Assembly (NCBI RefSeq): GCF_001656035.1
Contig: NZ_CP010029.1
Location: forward strand, 2,737,400-2,801,399
DNA length: 64,000 nucleotides
DNA from: Yersinia entomophaga
GTDB taxonomy: Bacteria; Pseudomonadota; Gammaproteobacteria; Enterobacterales; Enterobacteriaceae
Direction: 5' to 3'
This document shows, piece by piece, positions 30,596 through 40,873 of the stretch. The notes under the pieces were generated by a model, which was not told the origin of the DNA, ran no database searches, and saw only the letters and a program-made list of their open reading frames with translations. Within the stretch, counting starts at the first letter, position 1, and each line of letters begins with the position of its first letter. Made by a program: the position numbers and the translations under genes.

Positions 30596-32137
30596 TTACC
30601 AGGACTGGGTTGCCTTGAATGTGTCGAGGATGCCTTTCAGCTTGGCCTCGATCTCATCGTTATACGCGCCAGTTTGGTTGATTTGTTGCAGAAGCTCAGC
30701 GTGCTCACGGTCAGCAAAAGCTAACAGCGCAGCTTCAAAGCTACCCACCTTCGCCAGCTCGATATCACCCAGATAACCACGTTCAGCTGCGAACAGAACC
30801 AGAGACTGCTGTGCGACAGACATCGGCGCATACTGTTTCTGTTTCAGAAGCTCGGTCACTTTCTGACCGTGGCTCAGCTGTTTACGTGTTGCATCATCCA
30901 GATCGGATGCGAACTGGGAGAACGCGGCAAGTTCACGATACTGTGCCAGAGCGGTACGGATACCACCGGACAGTTTTTTCATGATCTTGGTCTGCGCTGC
31001 ACCACCCACACGAGATACGGAGATACCTGGGTTTACCGCAGGACGAATACCGGCGTTAAACAGGCTGGATTCCAGGAAGATCTGACCATCGGTAATCGAA
31101 ATTACGTTGGTCGGAACGAACGCGGAAACGTCACCTGCTTGCGTTTCGATGATCGGCAGAGCGGTCAAAGAACCGGTTTTACCTTTCACTTCACCCTTGG
31201 TGAATGCTTCAACGTAGTCCGCGTTGACACGCGCAGCACGTTCCAGCAAACGGGAGTGGAGGTAGAATACGTCGCCAGGATAAGCTTCACGGCCTGGTGG
31301 ACGACGAAGCAGCAAGGAGATTTGACGATATGCAACGGCCTGTTTGGACAGGTCATCATAAATAATCAGCGCATCTTCACCGCGATCGCGGAAATATTCA
31401 CCCATGGCACAACCGGAGTAAGGTGCCAGGTATTGCAATGCTGCAGATTCAGACGCGGTAGCAACAACCACAATGGTGTTAGCCAAAGCGCCGTGTTCTT
31501 CCAGTTTGCGCACTACGTTTGCAACAGTAGAGGCTTTCTGGCCGATAGCAACATACACACATTTGATGCCGGAATCGCGCTGGTTAATGATCGCATCAAT
31601 CGCCAGAGCAGTTTTACCGGTTTGACGGTCACCGATGATCAATTCACGCTGACCACGACCAATTGGAATCATGGCATCAACGGATTTATAACCAGTCTGA
31701 ACGGGTTCATCAACGGATTGACGTTCGATAACGCCAGGTGCAATAGCTTCAACGGCTGAGAAGCCGTCGTTTTCTACCGGACCTTTACCATCAATAGGTT
31801 CACCCAGAGTATTGACAACGCGACCCAACAGGCCACGACCGACAGGAACTTCCAGGATACGGCCAGTACATTTAACCTTCATGCCTTCAGCAAGATCGGC
31901 GTACGGACCCATAACGACTGCACCAACGGAGTCTCGCTCCAGGTTCAGTGCGATAGCGTAACGGTTGCCTGGCAATGCGATCATCTCGCCTTGCATAACT
32001 TCAGCCAAACCGTGCACGCGGATGATCCCGTCGCTGACGGAAACAATAGTACCTTCATTGTGAGCTTCGCTCACCACATTGAACTGAGCAATGCGCTGCT
32101 TGATCAGTTCGCTGATTTCGGTGGAATTCAGTTGCAT
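30596..32137 (-). CDS. atpA: ATP synthase F1 alpha subunit
   Basis: The non-catalytic nucleotide-binding subunit of F1, 513 residues as in E. coli. The P-loop is GDRQTGKTA (about residues 169-177). The alpha/beta signature [13 protein letters not shown] contains the arginine finger region. It lies 14 bp after atpH. Confidence 0.98.
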   Translation of the reverse strand: MQLNSTEISELIKQRIAQFNVVSEAHNEGTIVSVSDGIIRVHGLAEVMQGEMIALPGNRYAIALNLERDSVGAVVMGPYADLAEGMKVKCTGRILEVPVGRGLLGRVVNTLGEPIDGKGPVENDGFSAVEAIAPGVIERQSVDEPVQTGYKSVDAMIPIGRGQRELIIGDRQTGKTALAIDAIINQRDSGIKCVYVAIGQKASTVANVVRKLEEHGALANTIVVVATASESAALQYLAPYSGCAMGEYFRDRGEDALIIYDDLSKQAVAYRQISLLLRRPPGREAYPGDVFYLHSRLLERAARVNADYVEAFTKGEVKGKTGSLTALPIIETQAGDVSAFVPTNVISITDGQIFLESSLFNAGIRPAVNPGISVSRVGGAAQTKIMKKLSGGIRTALAQYRELAAFSQFASDLDDATRKQLSHGQKVTELLKQKQYAPMSVAQQSLVLFAAERGYLGDIELAKVGSFEAALLAFADREHAELLQQINQTGAYNDEIEAKLKGILDTFKATQSW

Positions 32138-32151
32138 ATGCTCCAGTCCCC

Positions 32152-32685
32152 TTAAGACTGCAAGACGTCTGCCAGGCGTTCAAGACGACCGCGAACGCTG
32201 CCATCTATCACCATATCGCCTGCGCGTATTACGACGCCGGCCATTACAGACTTATCAATTTTGCAATTCAGCTTAACTTTGCGTGACAGACGTTTTTCCA
32301 TCGCAGCGGCAATCTTAGCCTGCTGTTCGTCACTCAGTGCACTCGCAGAGGACACTTCAACGTCGACGGTAGACTCTAACGAGGCACGCAGTTGAATAAA
32401 CTGCTGCAGCACCTCAGGAAGAACCAGTAAACGGCCATTCTCCGCCATAACTCGGATAAAGTTCTGTGCGGGCACATCGAGTTGATCACCACAAACGGCA
32501 ATAAACGTTTTCGACATTGATTCAGGTGCAACTGCACCTGAAAGCAATTCGGCAATCTGTTCATTGCGCGTTACCTGAGCGGTAAACGCCAGCATTTCCT
32601 GCCAATGTTCAACCGCCTGGTGCTCAACAGCAAAGTCAAAAGCTGCTTTGGCGTAGGGGCGAGCTACAGTTACAAATTCAGACAT
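32152..32685 (-). CDS. atpH: ATP synthase F1 delta subunit
   Basis: Delta caps F1 and binds the b-dimer stator stalk. The protein is 177 residues, equal to E. coli. It has an N-terminal helical domain ([13 protein letters not shown]) and the C-terminal signature region ([20 protein letters not shown]). It begins 14 bp after the atpF stop. Confidence 0.97.
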   Translation of the reverse strand: MSEFVTVARPYAKAAFDFAVEHQAVEHWQEMLAFTAQVTRNEQIAELLSGAVAPESMSKTFIAVCGDQLDVPAQNFIRVMAENGRLLVLPEVLQQFIQLRASLESTVDVEVSSASALSDEQQAKIAAAMEKRLSRKVKLNCKIDKSVMAGVVIRAGDMVIDGSVRGRLERLADVLQS

Positions 32686-32699
32686 CAGCCCCTCCCTCC

Positions 32700-33170
32700 T
32701 TACAGTTCAGCGACCAGTTTATCAACGATGTCGCTGTTAGCAGCTTCATCCACGGAACGTTCGATGATCTTCTCGGCGCCAGCTATTGCCAACATCGCGA
32801 CTTGCTTACGCAACTCTTCACGAGCGCGCTTACGTTCGGCGTCGATCTCTGCCTGCGCTTGCGCCACGATTTTGTTACGTTCCTGTTCAGCTTCAGTTTT
32901 AGCTTCATCAAGGATCTGAGCTTTGCGTTTAGACGCCTGCTCGATGATCACCTGAGCTTCTGCTTTCGCTTTCTTCAGTTGGTCGGTCGCATTGGCTTGC
33001 GCTAAGTCCAAATCTTTTTTGGCACGCTCTGCAGAAGAGAGACCGTCAGCAATTTCTTTTTGACGCTTCTCGATGGCAGCCATAATTGGCGGCCATACGT
33101 ACTTCATACAAAAGATGACAAACAGGACAAACGCGATGGCCTGGCCGAGGATTGTTGCGTTAAGATTCAC
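32700..33170 (-). CDS. atpF: ATP synthase Fo b subunit
   Basis: The b subunit forms the dimeric outer stalk. It is 156 residues, as in E. coli: one N-terminal membrane helix (about residues 4-24, [21 protein letters not shown]) followed by a long, Ala/Lys/Glu-rich coiled-coil stalk and a C-terminal delta-binding end. Confidence 0.97.
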   Translation of the reverse strand: MNLNATILGQAIAFVLFVIFCMKYVWPPIMAAIEKRQKEIADGLSSAERAKKDLDLAQANATDQLKKAKAEAQVIIEQASKRKAQILDEAKTEAEQERNKIVAQAQAEIDAERKRAREELRKQVAMLAIAGAEKIIERSVDEAANSDIVDKLVAEL

Positions 33171-33232
33171 AGCACAATGCCTCTTTCAAAGTTAATAGTT
33201 TGGTGTAGTTTCACAGTAGAGAAAATCTCTAC

Positions 33233-33484
<252 letters not shown>

Positions 33485-33520
33485 TTATTTCAGTTAAAAC
33501 GCAGTAGTGTTATAAGAAAA

Positions 33521-34363
<843 letters not shown>

Positions 34364-34385
34364 TTAGTTAAATACGATAACTGTT

Positions 34386-34769
34386 TTAAGTACGGTAACC
34401 GCTAATTACGGCCGGTGCCAATATCTGCACAATCAGCACCGATAAATAGGTTAAACCGAGTGGGACAAACGCCGCTTTAAACAGCCCCAAAGCCACAATC
34501 AGTAAAATTATCGTAATGATAACTTTTAACCCTTCGCCAATGGCAAACGTCCAAGCAACACGACCCGGAGCCGCTGTTTTTGCCTGATGGCGGCAAGCAA
34601 ACAGCATGAACATGGCATTTGGCAACCAGGCCGCCAAACCCCCTGCGAATGCAGAAGCACTCCATTCCAAGCCTTTCAAACCGAAAGCAGCGCTGAGAAC
34701 AACAAAAGTCATTAACTGCAAAAACAGCAACTTTCGCGCAATTTTCCCGTTGTAAAGGGATACAGGCAT
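34386..34769 (-). CDS. atpI: ATP synthase assembly protein AtpI
   Basis: AtpI is a small membrane protein that aids c-ring assembly or ion loading. I take the ATG at 34769 (MPVSLYNGKIARKLLFLQL; 127 residues, 126 in E. coli), preceded by GGGAGAG. A longer open frame upstream to 34862 is not conserved. Four membrane segments are visible, and the tail VLIVQILAPAVI is typical. First gene of the atp operon. Confidence 0.92.
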   Translation of the reverse strand: MPVSLYNGKIARKLLFLQLMTFVVLSAAFGLKGLEWSASAFAGGLAAWLPNAMFMLFACRHQAKTAAPGRVAWTFAIGEGLKVIITIILLIVALGLFKAAFVPLGLTYLSVLIVQILAPAVISGYRT

Positions 34770-35410
34770 GACGTTTGTTCTCTCCCTACCCCTCGATGGG
34801 TATACTGAGTGACGTATAAAACTGCCTTTGCCCCAGAGAGTCAAGCAGCAAAAAACGAGCAAATTATACGGTGCACACCAACGAATTCAATCGATAAGTA
34901 GCGAAAAGGTGAACAATTATTTAAATTTTCTTCTTTCGGACTCTTTTCACAAGAAATCCCTCGGAATAAATCTCACATTATTTTGTCTGACTATTCCACT
35001 GGCTCTCAATAAAGCGTGCTGTTGCTCACAGAACTTAATATTATCTATTTATATCGAGAACGCTTTTCTTTGTCTTTAACCAAAAGAGCCATTAAATACA
35101 TATATAAATCAAAGAATTGAATTTAAACACACCGTAAACATCTTATCTACCGAACCAAAACCTTCTGTTGACATTTTCGATAATAATATTGCAACAAGTT
35201 AAACACATAAAAACGAAGAATAATGAATCAAAGTAGTTTCATTCGTGATTATATCCCTGCGTCCAACCTGATATGTCAATTCCCGGATACATTCTTGTAA
35301 TAATCAGGTGAATATTTACACATCCACCGAATTAATTAACTCAGACAATTAACCCGGGTGAAATACCTAATTCCGAAAAACTTTATTGCTTTTTTTGATA
35401 AATAACAAAC
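34770..35410. other. rsmG-atpI intergenic region
   Basis: This 641-bp AT-rich stretch contains the atp operon promoter in E. coli. I see no gene with coding character and no strong hairpin. The few short open frames are A/T-driven. Confidence 0.6.
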
Positions 35411-36034
35411 TTAGTTTGGTTTAAGGATAACCAAATGCCGTTCGCCATCTAACTCAGGAACCTGTAGTCGAATCACAGACTCCAATTCAATACCTTGTGG
35501 CAAAGTCGATAATTCATCATCAGGGCGTACGCCTTTCAGCGCGTAAAAACGCCCTTCAGGCCTGGCTGGCAGGTGATGGCACCAAGACAGCATATCGTCC
35601 AAAGAAGCAAACGCACGGCTTATCACGCCATCAAACCCAGGTTGGCCGCTAAAGTCTTCCACACGGCTCTGCACAGGCTCGATATTAGTCAACCCCAACT
35701 CATGTTGTACCTGACGCAAAAAGCGCACACGCTTTCCGAGGCTGTCTAGCAGAGTGAAATGTGAATCAGGGCGCACGATAGCCAGAGGAATGCCAGGTAA
35801 GCCCGGCCCGGTTCCAACATCGATAAACCGCTGACCTTGCAAATGAGGGTTAACCACAATGCTATCCAGGATATGGCGAACCAGCATTTGTTCAGGGTCG
35901 CGGACAGAAGTCAGGTTATAAGCCTTGTTCCACTTGTGCAATAGCTCAACATAGCCAATAAGCTGCTGTTTTTGTTGATCGGGTAACGAAATTCCCGCGC
36001 TTTTAAGCAAGGATTCTAATTTTTTTTGCACCAC
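35411..36034 (-). CDS. rsmG: 16S rRNA (guanine-527-N7)-methyltransferase RsmG
   Basis: RsmG (GidB) adds the m7G at 16S position 527, and its loss gives low-level streptomycin resistance in other bacteria. It has 207 residues, as in E. coli. The SAM-binding motif is [17 protein letters not shown] at about residues 65-82. It follows mnmG in the same direction with a gap of 115 bp. Confidence 0.97.
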   Translation of the reverse strand: MVQKKLESLLKSAGISLPDQQKQQLIGYVELLHKWNKAYNLTSVRDPEQMLVRHILDSIVVNPHLQGQRFIDVGTGPGLPGIPLAIVRPDSHFTLLDSLGKRVRFLRQVQHELGLTNIEPVQSRVEDFSGQPGFDGVISRAFASLDDMLSWCHHLPARPEGRFYALKGVRPDDELSTLPQGIELESVIRLQVPELDGERHLVILKPN

Positions 36035-36149
36035 AATTTCCTCTGGCCATAAGCGGCGTAGCCAGCGTTAATAAGTCATCGAAAAAGAGATTTGCCTGCG
36101 TTAGCAGGCGGTCGCTGGTGCGCTAAGTCTAGCGCACCGCAGAATACAT

Positions 36150-38039
36150 TCAGGCACTACGACGAAGTAAGCCCTGTTTTTTCAACCAGACCAGCAAGAT
36201 AGAGATTGCAGCTGGCGTAACGCCAGAAATACGCGATGCCTGGCCGATCGAGTTTGGTTTATGATCGTTCAGTTTTGCCGTGACTTCATTCGACAAACCT
36301 GAAACCTGACTGTAATCCAGATCCGCAGGCAGCAACGTGTTCTCATTGCGCAGCTGGCGTTCGATTTCTTCCTGCTGACGGGCAATATAACCCTCGTATT
36401 TTACTTGAATTTCAACCTGATCCGCAGACTGAGGATCGCTCAATGCTGGGCCGAATTTGTCCAGTGAAGTCAGCATGCGGTAATCGATTTCAGGGCGTCG
36501 TAACAACTCTTCGCCGTTGGCTTCTTTGGACAAAGGCGCTTTGAGCAACGCGTTGATTTGCTCGATGTTCTCTGAGTTCGGATGCACCATGATATCGCGC
36601 AGACGCTGGCGTTCTCTCTCGATTTGCTCGATTTTCTGGCTGTAATGAGCCCAGCGAGCGTCATCGACTAAACCAAGCTTACGTCCAGTTTCAGTCAGAC
36701 GCAGATCGGCATTGTCTTCACGTAACATCAAGCGGTATTCAGCCCGAGAGGTAAACATGCGATAGGGTTCTTTGGTGCCCAAAGTGCTCAAATCGTCTAC
36801 CAGCACACCGAGGTAGGCTTCATCACGGCGCGGTGACCAGCCTTCGTCTTCGTTGGCAAAGCGACCTGCGTTGAGGCCAGCAAGCAAGCCTTGAGCCGCC
36901 GCTTCTTCGTAACCGGTGGTGCCGTTGATTTGCCCTGCAAAGAACAGCCCCTGAATATATTTACTTTCCAGAGTCGGCTTCAAATCACGTGGATCGAAGA
37001 AATCATACTCAATAGCGTAACCAGGACGAATGATTCTTGCGTTTTCCATACCTTTCATCGAACGAACGATTTGCATCTGCACATCAAATGGCAAACTGGT
37101 GGAAATCCCATTTGGGTAAATTTCGTTACTGGTTAAGCCTTCTGGCTCAAGGAAAATCTGGTGCGCATTACGATCGGCGAAGCGCATGACTTTGTCTTCG
37201 ATCGAGGGGCAATAGCGTGGGCCGATCCCTTCAATGATCCCAGCATACATTGGGCTACGATCGAGGTTATTACGGATAACCTCATGGGTTTTTTCATTGG
37301 TGTAGGTGATATGGCAAGCCATTTGCTCAGGATGCTGTGAGGCATTCCCGAGGAATGAAAATACCGGCACCGGATCGTCACCTAGCTGCGGTGTCAATTG
37401 GCTGAAATCGATAGTTCTGGCGTCAATTCGCGGTGGTGTACCGGTTTTCAGGCGATTCACTCTCAACGGCAGTTCACGCAAACGCTGTGATAGCGAGATC
37501 GATGGAGGATCGCCTGCACGGCCACCGCTGTAGTTTTCCAGCCCGATGTGAATCTTACCATCCAGGAAGGTCCCTACGGTCAGCACAACGGCTTTGGCGC
37601 GGAATTTAAGCCCCATCTGGGTGACAGCACCGACAACCCGATCGTTTTCCACAATTAGATCTTCGACAGGTTGCTGGAAGATCATCAAATTTGGCTGATT
37701 TTCCAATGCGGTACGCACCGCCTGACGGTAAAGTACCCGATCGGCCTGCGCACGAGTTGCCCTGACTGCGGGGCCTTTGCTCGCGTTTAGTATCCTAAAC
37801 TGAATGCCCGCCTGGTCTGTTGCCATCGCCATCAACCCGCCGAGGGCATCGATTTCTTTTACCAGATGCCCCTTTCCAATACCGCCGATCGCTGGGTTGC
37901 AAGACATTTGCCCCAGTGTGTCGATATTGTGCGTCAGCAAGAGGGTCTGACGTCCCATGCGTGCCGCTGCCATTGCAGCCTCTGTGCCTGCATGACCACC
38001 ACCGATGATGATGACGTCAAATTGATCTGGATAAAACAT
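36150..38039 (-). CDS. mnmG: tRNA uridine-5-carboxymethylaminomethyl modification enzyme MnmG
   Basis: MnmG (GidA) is the FAD/NADH partner of MnmE in wobble-uridine modification. It has 629 residues, as in E. coli. The FAD dinucleotide fold [19 protein letters not shown] is at about residues 11-29. The catalytic Cys region [15 protein letters not shown] and the GidA signature [12 protein letters not shown] are present. A helical C-terminal domain binds MnmE and tRNA. Transcription starts next to oriC, a position linked with origin activity in E. coli. Confidence 0.98.
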   Translation of the reverse strand: MFYPDQFDVIIIGGGHAGTEAAMAAARMGRQTLLLTHNIDTLGQMSCNPAIGGIGKGHLVKEIDALGGLMAMATDQAGIQFRILNASKGPAVRATRAQADRVLYRQAVRTALENQPNLMIFQQPVEDLIVENDRVVGAVTQMGLKFRAKAVVLTVGTFLDGKIHIGLENYSGGRAGDPPSISLSQRLRELPLRVNRLKTGTPPRIDARTIDFSQLTPQLGDDPVPVFSFLGNASQHPEQMACHITYTNEKTHEVIRNNLDRSPMYAGIIEGIGPRYCPSIEDKVMRFADRNAHQIFLEPEGLTSNEIYPNGISTSLPFDVQMQIVRSMKGMENARIIRPGYAIEYDFFDPRDLKPTLESKYIQGLFFAGQINGTTGYEEAAAQGLLAGLNAGRFANEDEGWSPRRDEAYLGVLVDDLSTLGTKEPYRMFTSRAEYRLMLREDNADLRLTETGRKLGLVDDARWAHYSQKIEQIERERQRLRDIMVHPNSENIEQINALLKAPLSKEANGEELLRRPEIDYRMLTSLDKFGPALSDPQSADQVEIQVKYEGYIARQQEEIERQLRNENTLLPADLDYSQVSGLSNEVTAKLNDHKPNSIGQASRISGVTPAAISILLVWLKKQGLLRRSA

Positions 38040-38152
38040 GGTACTGCACCTCGCCGTTATGCGAATGATCGTTGGTTTGCCCTGGGGTGGGGGATTCTAC
38101 TCAAGTTTAGACGATCGACCAAGTGCCTTGGGATCGCCCTTAATTAAAAGAA

Positions 38153-38194
38153 GATCTTTTTATTTAAAGATCTCTTTATTAGATCTTCTATTAG
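38153..38194 (+). repeat. oriC duplex-unwinding element: three 13-mers
   Basis: GATCTTTTTATTT (38153-38165), GATCTCTTTATTA (38169-38181) and GATCTTCTATTAG (38182-38194) match the L, M and R 13-mers of E. coli oriC, where DnaA-ATP opens the helix. Confidence 0.93.
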
Positions 38195-38207
38195 GATCGC
38201 GATCATC

Positions 38208-38216
38208 TGTGGATAA
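38208..38216 (-). promoter_or_regulatory. DnaA box R1
   Basis: Perfect TTATCCACA on the minus strand, next to the 13-mers, as in E. coli oriC. Confidence 0.93.
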
Positions 38217-38387
38217 GTGATTATTCACAAATAAGATCATGGGATTAAGGAGGATCGTTTGCTGTGCATGATCGGTGATCCTATTGCGTATAAGCTGGGA
38301 TCTAAATGCCATGTTATGCACAGGTCACAATACGTACGAAGGTTGTTATAGGGATAACTACCGGTTTTACCCTGCTTATAAGCATAG

Positions 38388-38396
38388 TTATCCACA
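38388..38396 (+). promoter_or_regulatory. DnaA box R4
   Basis: Perfect TTATCCACA on the plus strand at the mioC-proximal end of oriC, as in E. coli. Confidence 0.92.
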
Positions 38397-38421
38397 ATCG
38401 TTCGCGTGATCTTTGAGCGAA

Positions 38422-38862
38422 TTAGAGTAAATTAATCCACTTTTTAACCCATTCCTCAGCTGGATCCTCAGGAATCTCATGTTGAGTGACGTCGATCTCG
38501 AGTATTTCACCGATCCGTTTAGCCCCTTTTGCGATCAACTGTTGATCAAGAGAGCGGATCGCACCGCAAAAAGTGTCGTACTCGGAACTGCCAAGACCAA
38601 CGGCTCCAAAGCGAACCTGAGATAAGTCGGGTTGTTGTTGCTCGATTTGTTCAAGCAAAGGCTGAAGATTGTCTGGTAGATCACCCGCTCCATGAGTCGA
38701 GGTCACCACCAGCCACAGGCCTTGCGGCGTTAATTCATCTAATTCCGGGCCATGCAAAGTTTCAGTGGAGAAACCCGCTTCTTCCAGCTTCTCAGCCAAA
38801 TGCTCAGCGACATACTCTGCGCTGCCAAGAGTGCTGCCACTGATCAACGTAATATCAGCCAT
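38422..38862 (-). CDS. mioC: FMN-binding flavodoxin-like protein MioC
   Basis: MioC is a flavodoxin-fold protein reported to support biotin synthase in vitro; its transcription runs into oriC. I take the ATG at 38862 (MADITLISGSTLGSAEYVAE; 146 residues, 147 in E. coli). An in-frame ATG at 38931 would add 23 non-conserved residues. The FMN phosphate loop is SGSTLGSAEYV, and the second flavin loop is in STHGAGDLPDN. DnaA-like box TTGTCCACA lies upstream at 38923-38931. Confidence 0.95.
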   Translation of the reverse strand: MADITLISGSTLGSAEYVAEHLAEKLEEAGFSTETLHGPELDELTPQGLWLVVTSTHGAGDLPDNLQPLLEQIEQQQPDLSQVRFGAVGLGSSEYDTFCGAIRSLDQQLIAKGAKRIGEILEIDVTQHEIPEDPAEEWVKKWINLL

Positions 38863-38922
38863 AAACAACCCAACCAAAGTAAAGAGGCGGTATTGTACTC
38901 TGTGAATCAGCTGGGATCTACC

Positions 38923-38931
38923 TGTGGACAA
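38923..38931 (-). promoter_or_regulatory. DnaA-box-like site in the mioC promoter region
   Basis: TTGTCCACA on the minus strand differs at one base from the consensus DnaA box and lies about 60 bp upstream of mioC. The E. coli mioC promoter is controlled by DnaA through such a box. Confidence 0.5.
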
Positions 38932-38953
38932 TATGGGTATAGTTATTTCTTCA

Positions 38954-39415
38954 TTATGGCACGATGGTACGCATAATGGGGTTCTGTAGTGAAATTAACG
39001 TCTCGGTAGACTGGATCTCATCAATAGTCTGGATCTTGTTGATAAGTACCTGTTGCAGCGCATCAATGGATCGACACATGACTTTAATAAACACGCTGTA
39101 GTGCCCAGTGGTGTAATAGGCTTCTACGACCTCTTCCAGGCTCTCCAGTTTTTTCAGCGCTGAGGGGTAGTCTTTGGCACTTTTTAAAATAATGCCGATA
39201 AAACAACACACATCATATCCCAACCGTTTTGGGTCAACGTGAACGCAAGCCGCGGTAATGATGCCCGCCTGCTTCATTTTCTCGACCCGAACATGAATAG
39301 TGCCTGGGCTAACGGCAAAGTTTTTGGCTAATTCGGCATAAGGTGTCCGTGCATTTTCCATTAATGCGTTCAGGATGCCGCGATCGAGATTATCGATCTG
39401 ATATATTTCGCTCAT
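38954..39415 (-). CDS. asnC: Lrp/AsnC-family regulator AsnC
   Basis: AsnC activates asnA when asparagine is low. It has 153 residues (152 in E. coli). The N-terminal helix-turn-helix is in TPYAELAKNFAVSPGTIHVRVEKMK. The C-terminal RAM ligand-binding domain includes EVVEAYYTTGHYSVFIKVMC. The gene diverges from asnA across a 168-bp region that should hold the shared control sites. Confidence 0.96.
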   Translation of the reverse strand: MSEIYQIDNLDRGILNALMENARTPYAELAKNFAVSPGTIHVRVEKMKQAGIITAACVHVDPKRLGYDVCCFIGIILKSAKDYPSALKKLESLEEVVEAYYTTGHYSVFIKVMCRSIDALQQVLINKIQTIDEIQSTETLISLQNPIMRTIVP

Positions 39416-39583
39416 ATTTACCCCCTATTTTTATCGATAATGCGTATTTAACCGATAAAAAATGAATGATTAAAAGTGAAAAGGCAATATTAGTTATTGG
39501 ATATTGAATTATAGGTCTGTTCTGTTGCTTAATCGATGTCAAGCCAAACGGCATCCTGATAATCAAGCATTGAGAAAACAGCC

Positions 39584-40576
39584 ATGAAAAAACAATTTAT
39601 CCAGAAACAGCAACAAATCAGCTTCGTAAAATCCTTCTTTTCTCGTCAGTTGGAACAACAACTGGGTCTGATTGAAGTACAGGCTCCTATTCTTAGCCGC
39701 GTGGGTGATGGTACTCAGGATAACTTGTCTGGTTCTGAGAAAGCGGTTCAGGTAAAAGTGAAAAGCCTGCCTGATGCGACTTTTGAAGTGGTTCACTCTT
39801 TGGCTAAATGGAAACGTAAAACCTTAGGTCGTTTCGATTTCGGTGCCGATCAGGGTCTGTACACTCACATGAAAGCTTTGCGTCCTGATGAAGATCGTCT
39901 TAGCGCTATTCACTCCGTTTATGTGGATCAGTGGGATTGGGAACGCGTGATGGGTGACGGCGAGCGCAACCTGGCTTACCTGAAATCCACGGTTAACAAG
40001 ATTTACACTGCTATTAAAGAAACAGAAGCCGCAGTGAGCGAAGAGTTTGGTATCAAGCCTTTCTTGCCTGAGCAGATTCATTTCGTACACAGCGAATCCC
40101 TACGCGCTCGCTTCCCGGATCTGGATGCTAAAGGCCGTGAACGTGCGATTGCTAAAGAGTTAGGTGCCGTATTCCTGATTGGTATCGGTGGCAAGTTGGC
40201 AGACGGTCAATCTCACGACGTTCGTGCACCGGATTATGATGACTGGACGTCGCCGAGCGCTGAAGGCTTTGCTGGTCTGAACGGTGACATTATTGTCTGG
40301 AACCCCATTCTGGAAGATGCGTTTGAGATTTCTTCCATGGGTATCCGTGTGGATGCCGAAACGCTGAAACGCCAGCTGGCGCTGACCGCAGATGAAGATC
40401 GCCTGAAACTGGAATGGCATCAGTCACTGCTGCGCGGTGAAATGCCTCAGACTATCGGCGGCGGTATTGGTCAATCCCGTTTAGTGATGTTACTGCTGCA
40501 ACAGCACCATATCGGTCAGGTTCAGTGCGGCGTCTGGGGCCCGGAAATCTGCGACAAAGTAGAAGGCCTGCTGTAA
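39584..40576 (+). CDS. asnA: Ammonia-dependent asparagine synthetase AsnA
   Basis: AsnA makes asparagine from aspartate, ammonia and ATP. The fold is that of a class II aminoacyl-tRNA synthetase. It has 330 residues, as in E. coli. Typical blocks include [39 protein letters not shown] and the C-terminal [20 protein letters not shown] (class II motif 3-like). Codon bias is high, as for well-expressed genes. Confidence 0.98.
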   Translation: MKKQFIQKQQQISFVKSFFSRQLEQQLGLIEVQAPILSRVGDGTQDNLSGSEKAVQVKVKSLPDATFEVVHSLAKWKRKTLGRFDFGADQGLYTHMKALRPDEDRLSAIHSVYVDQWDWERVMGDGERNLAYLKSTVNKIYTAIKETEAAVSEEFGIKPFLPEQIHFVHSESLRARFPDLDAKGRERAIAKELGAVFLIGIGGKLADGQSHDVRAPDYDDWTSPSAEGFAGLNGDIIVWNPILEDAFEISSMGIRVDAETLKRQLALTADEDRLKLEWHQSLLRGEMPQTIGGGIGQSRLVMLLLQQHHIGQVQCGVWGPEICDKVEGLL

Positions 40577-40612
40577 TTAGGCGTAGCTTTAACCGATAGA
40601 ATTATCAGGCAG

Positions 40613-40630
40613 CCCGGCGTTATCGCCGGG
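40613..40630 (+). terminator. Terminator of asnA
   Basis: CCCGGCG/CGCCGGG with a TTAT loop is followed by a T-rich stretch (TTATCTATTTTG), 36 bp after the stop. Confidence 0.85.
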
Positions 40631-40873
40631 TTATCTATTTTGTTTCCTGTCAGGGTGTTCTTCGTCCCTATTATAGTTTCCTCTTTTTTATCTTCTAACT
40701 GTCTATTGCTACTTCAATCTCTTGCCTTTTTAATCACTTATTCGCCGAGGCAATAAAGAATAGTTCGGCTATGCCGATAGTTTCTGCGATTCTGGAACTT
40801 ATATCTTATATACAGTCGACCTGACGCTCAGATGCCCTTTCCTGCGCTAAGGCAAATAAGGAAATTGACGAAG

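Larger units (their letters stand above)
38113..38396. other. oriC: Chromosomal replication origin oriC
   Basis: The mnmG-mioC gap holds the elements of an enterobacterial oriC. Three AT-rich GATC-starting 13-mers lie at 38153-38194. DnaA boxes follow: R1 at 38208-38216 (minus), a TTATTCACA at 38221-38229, an R2-like TTATGCACA at 38314-38322, a weak R3-like TTATCCCTA at 38349-38357 (minus) and R4 at 38388-38396. I count 13 GATC sites between about 38110 and 38412, as expected for Dam/SeqA control. Blocks such as GATCGGTGATCC and GTATAAGCTGGGATC are shared with E. coli. Confidence 0.96.

Noticed and set aside
34770..35410. Hidden gene between atpI and rsmG
   Set aside because: The region is AT-rich with only short frames and matches the usual atp promoter gap in size.
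38863..38931. 23-residue N-terminal extension of MioC
   Set aside because: The extension is not conserved and the ATG at 38862 gives the normal family length.
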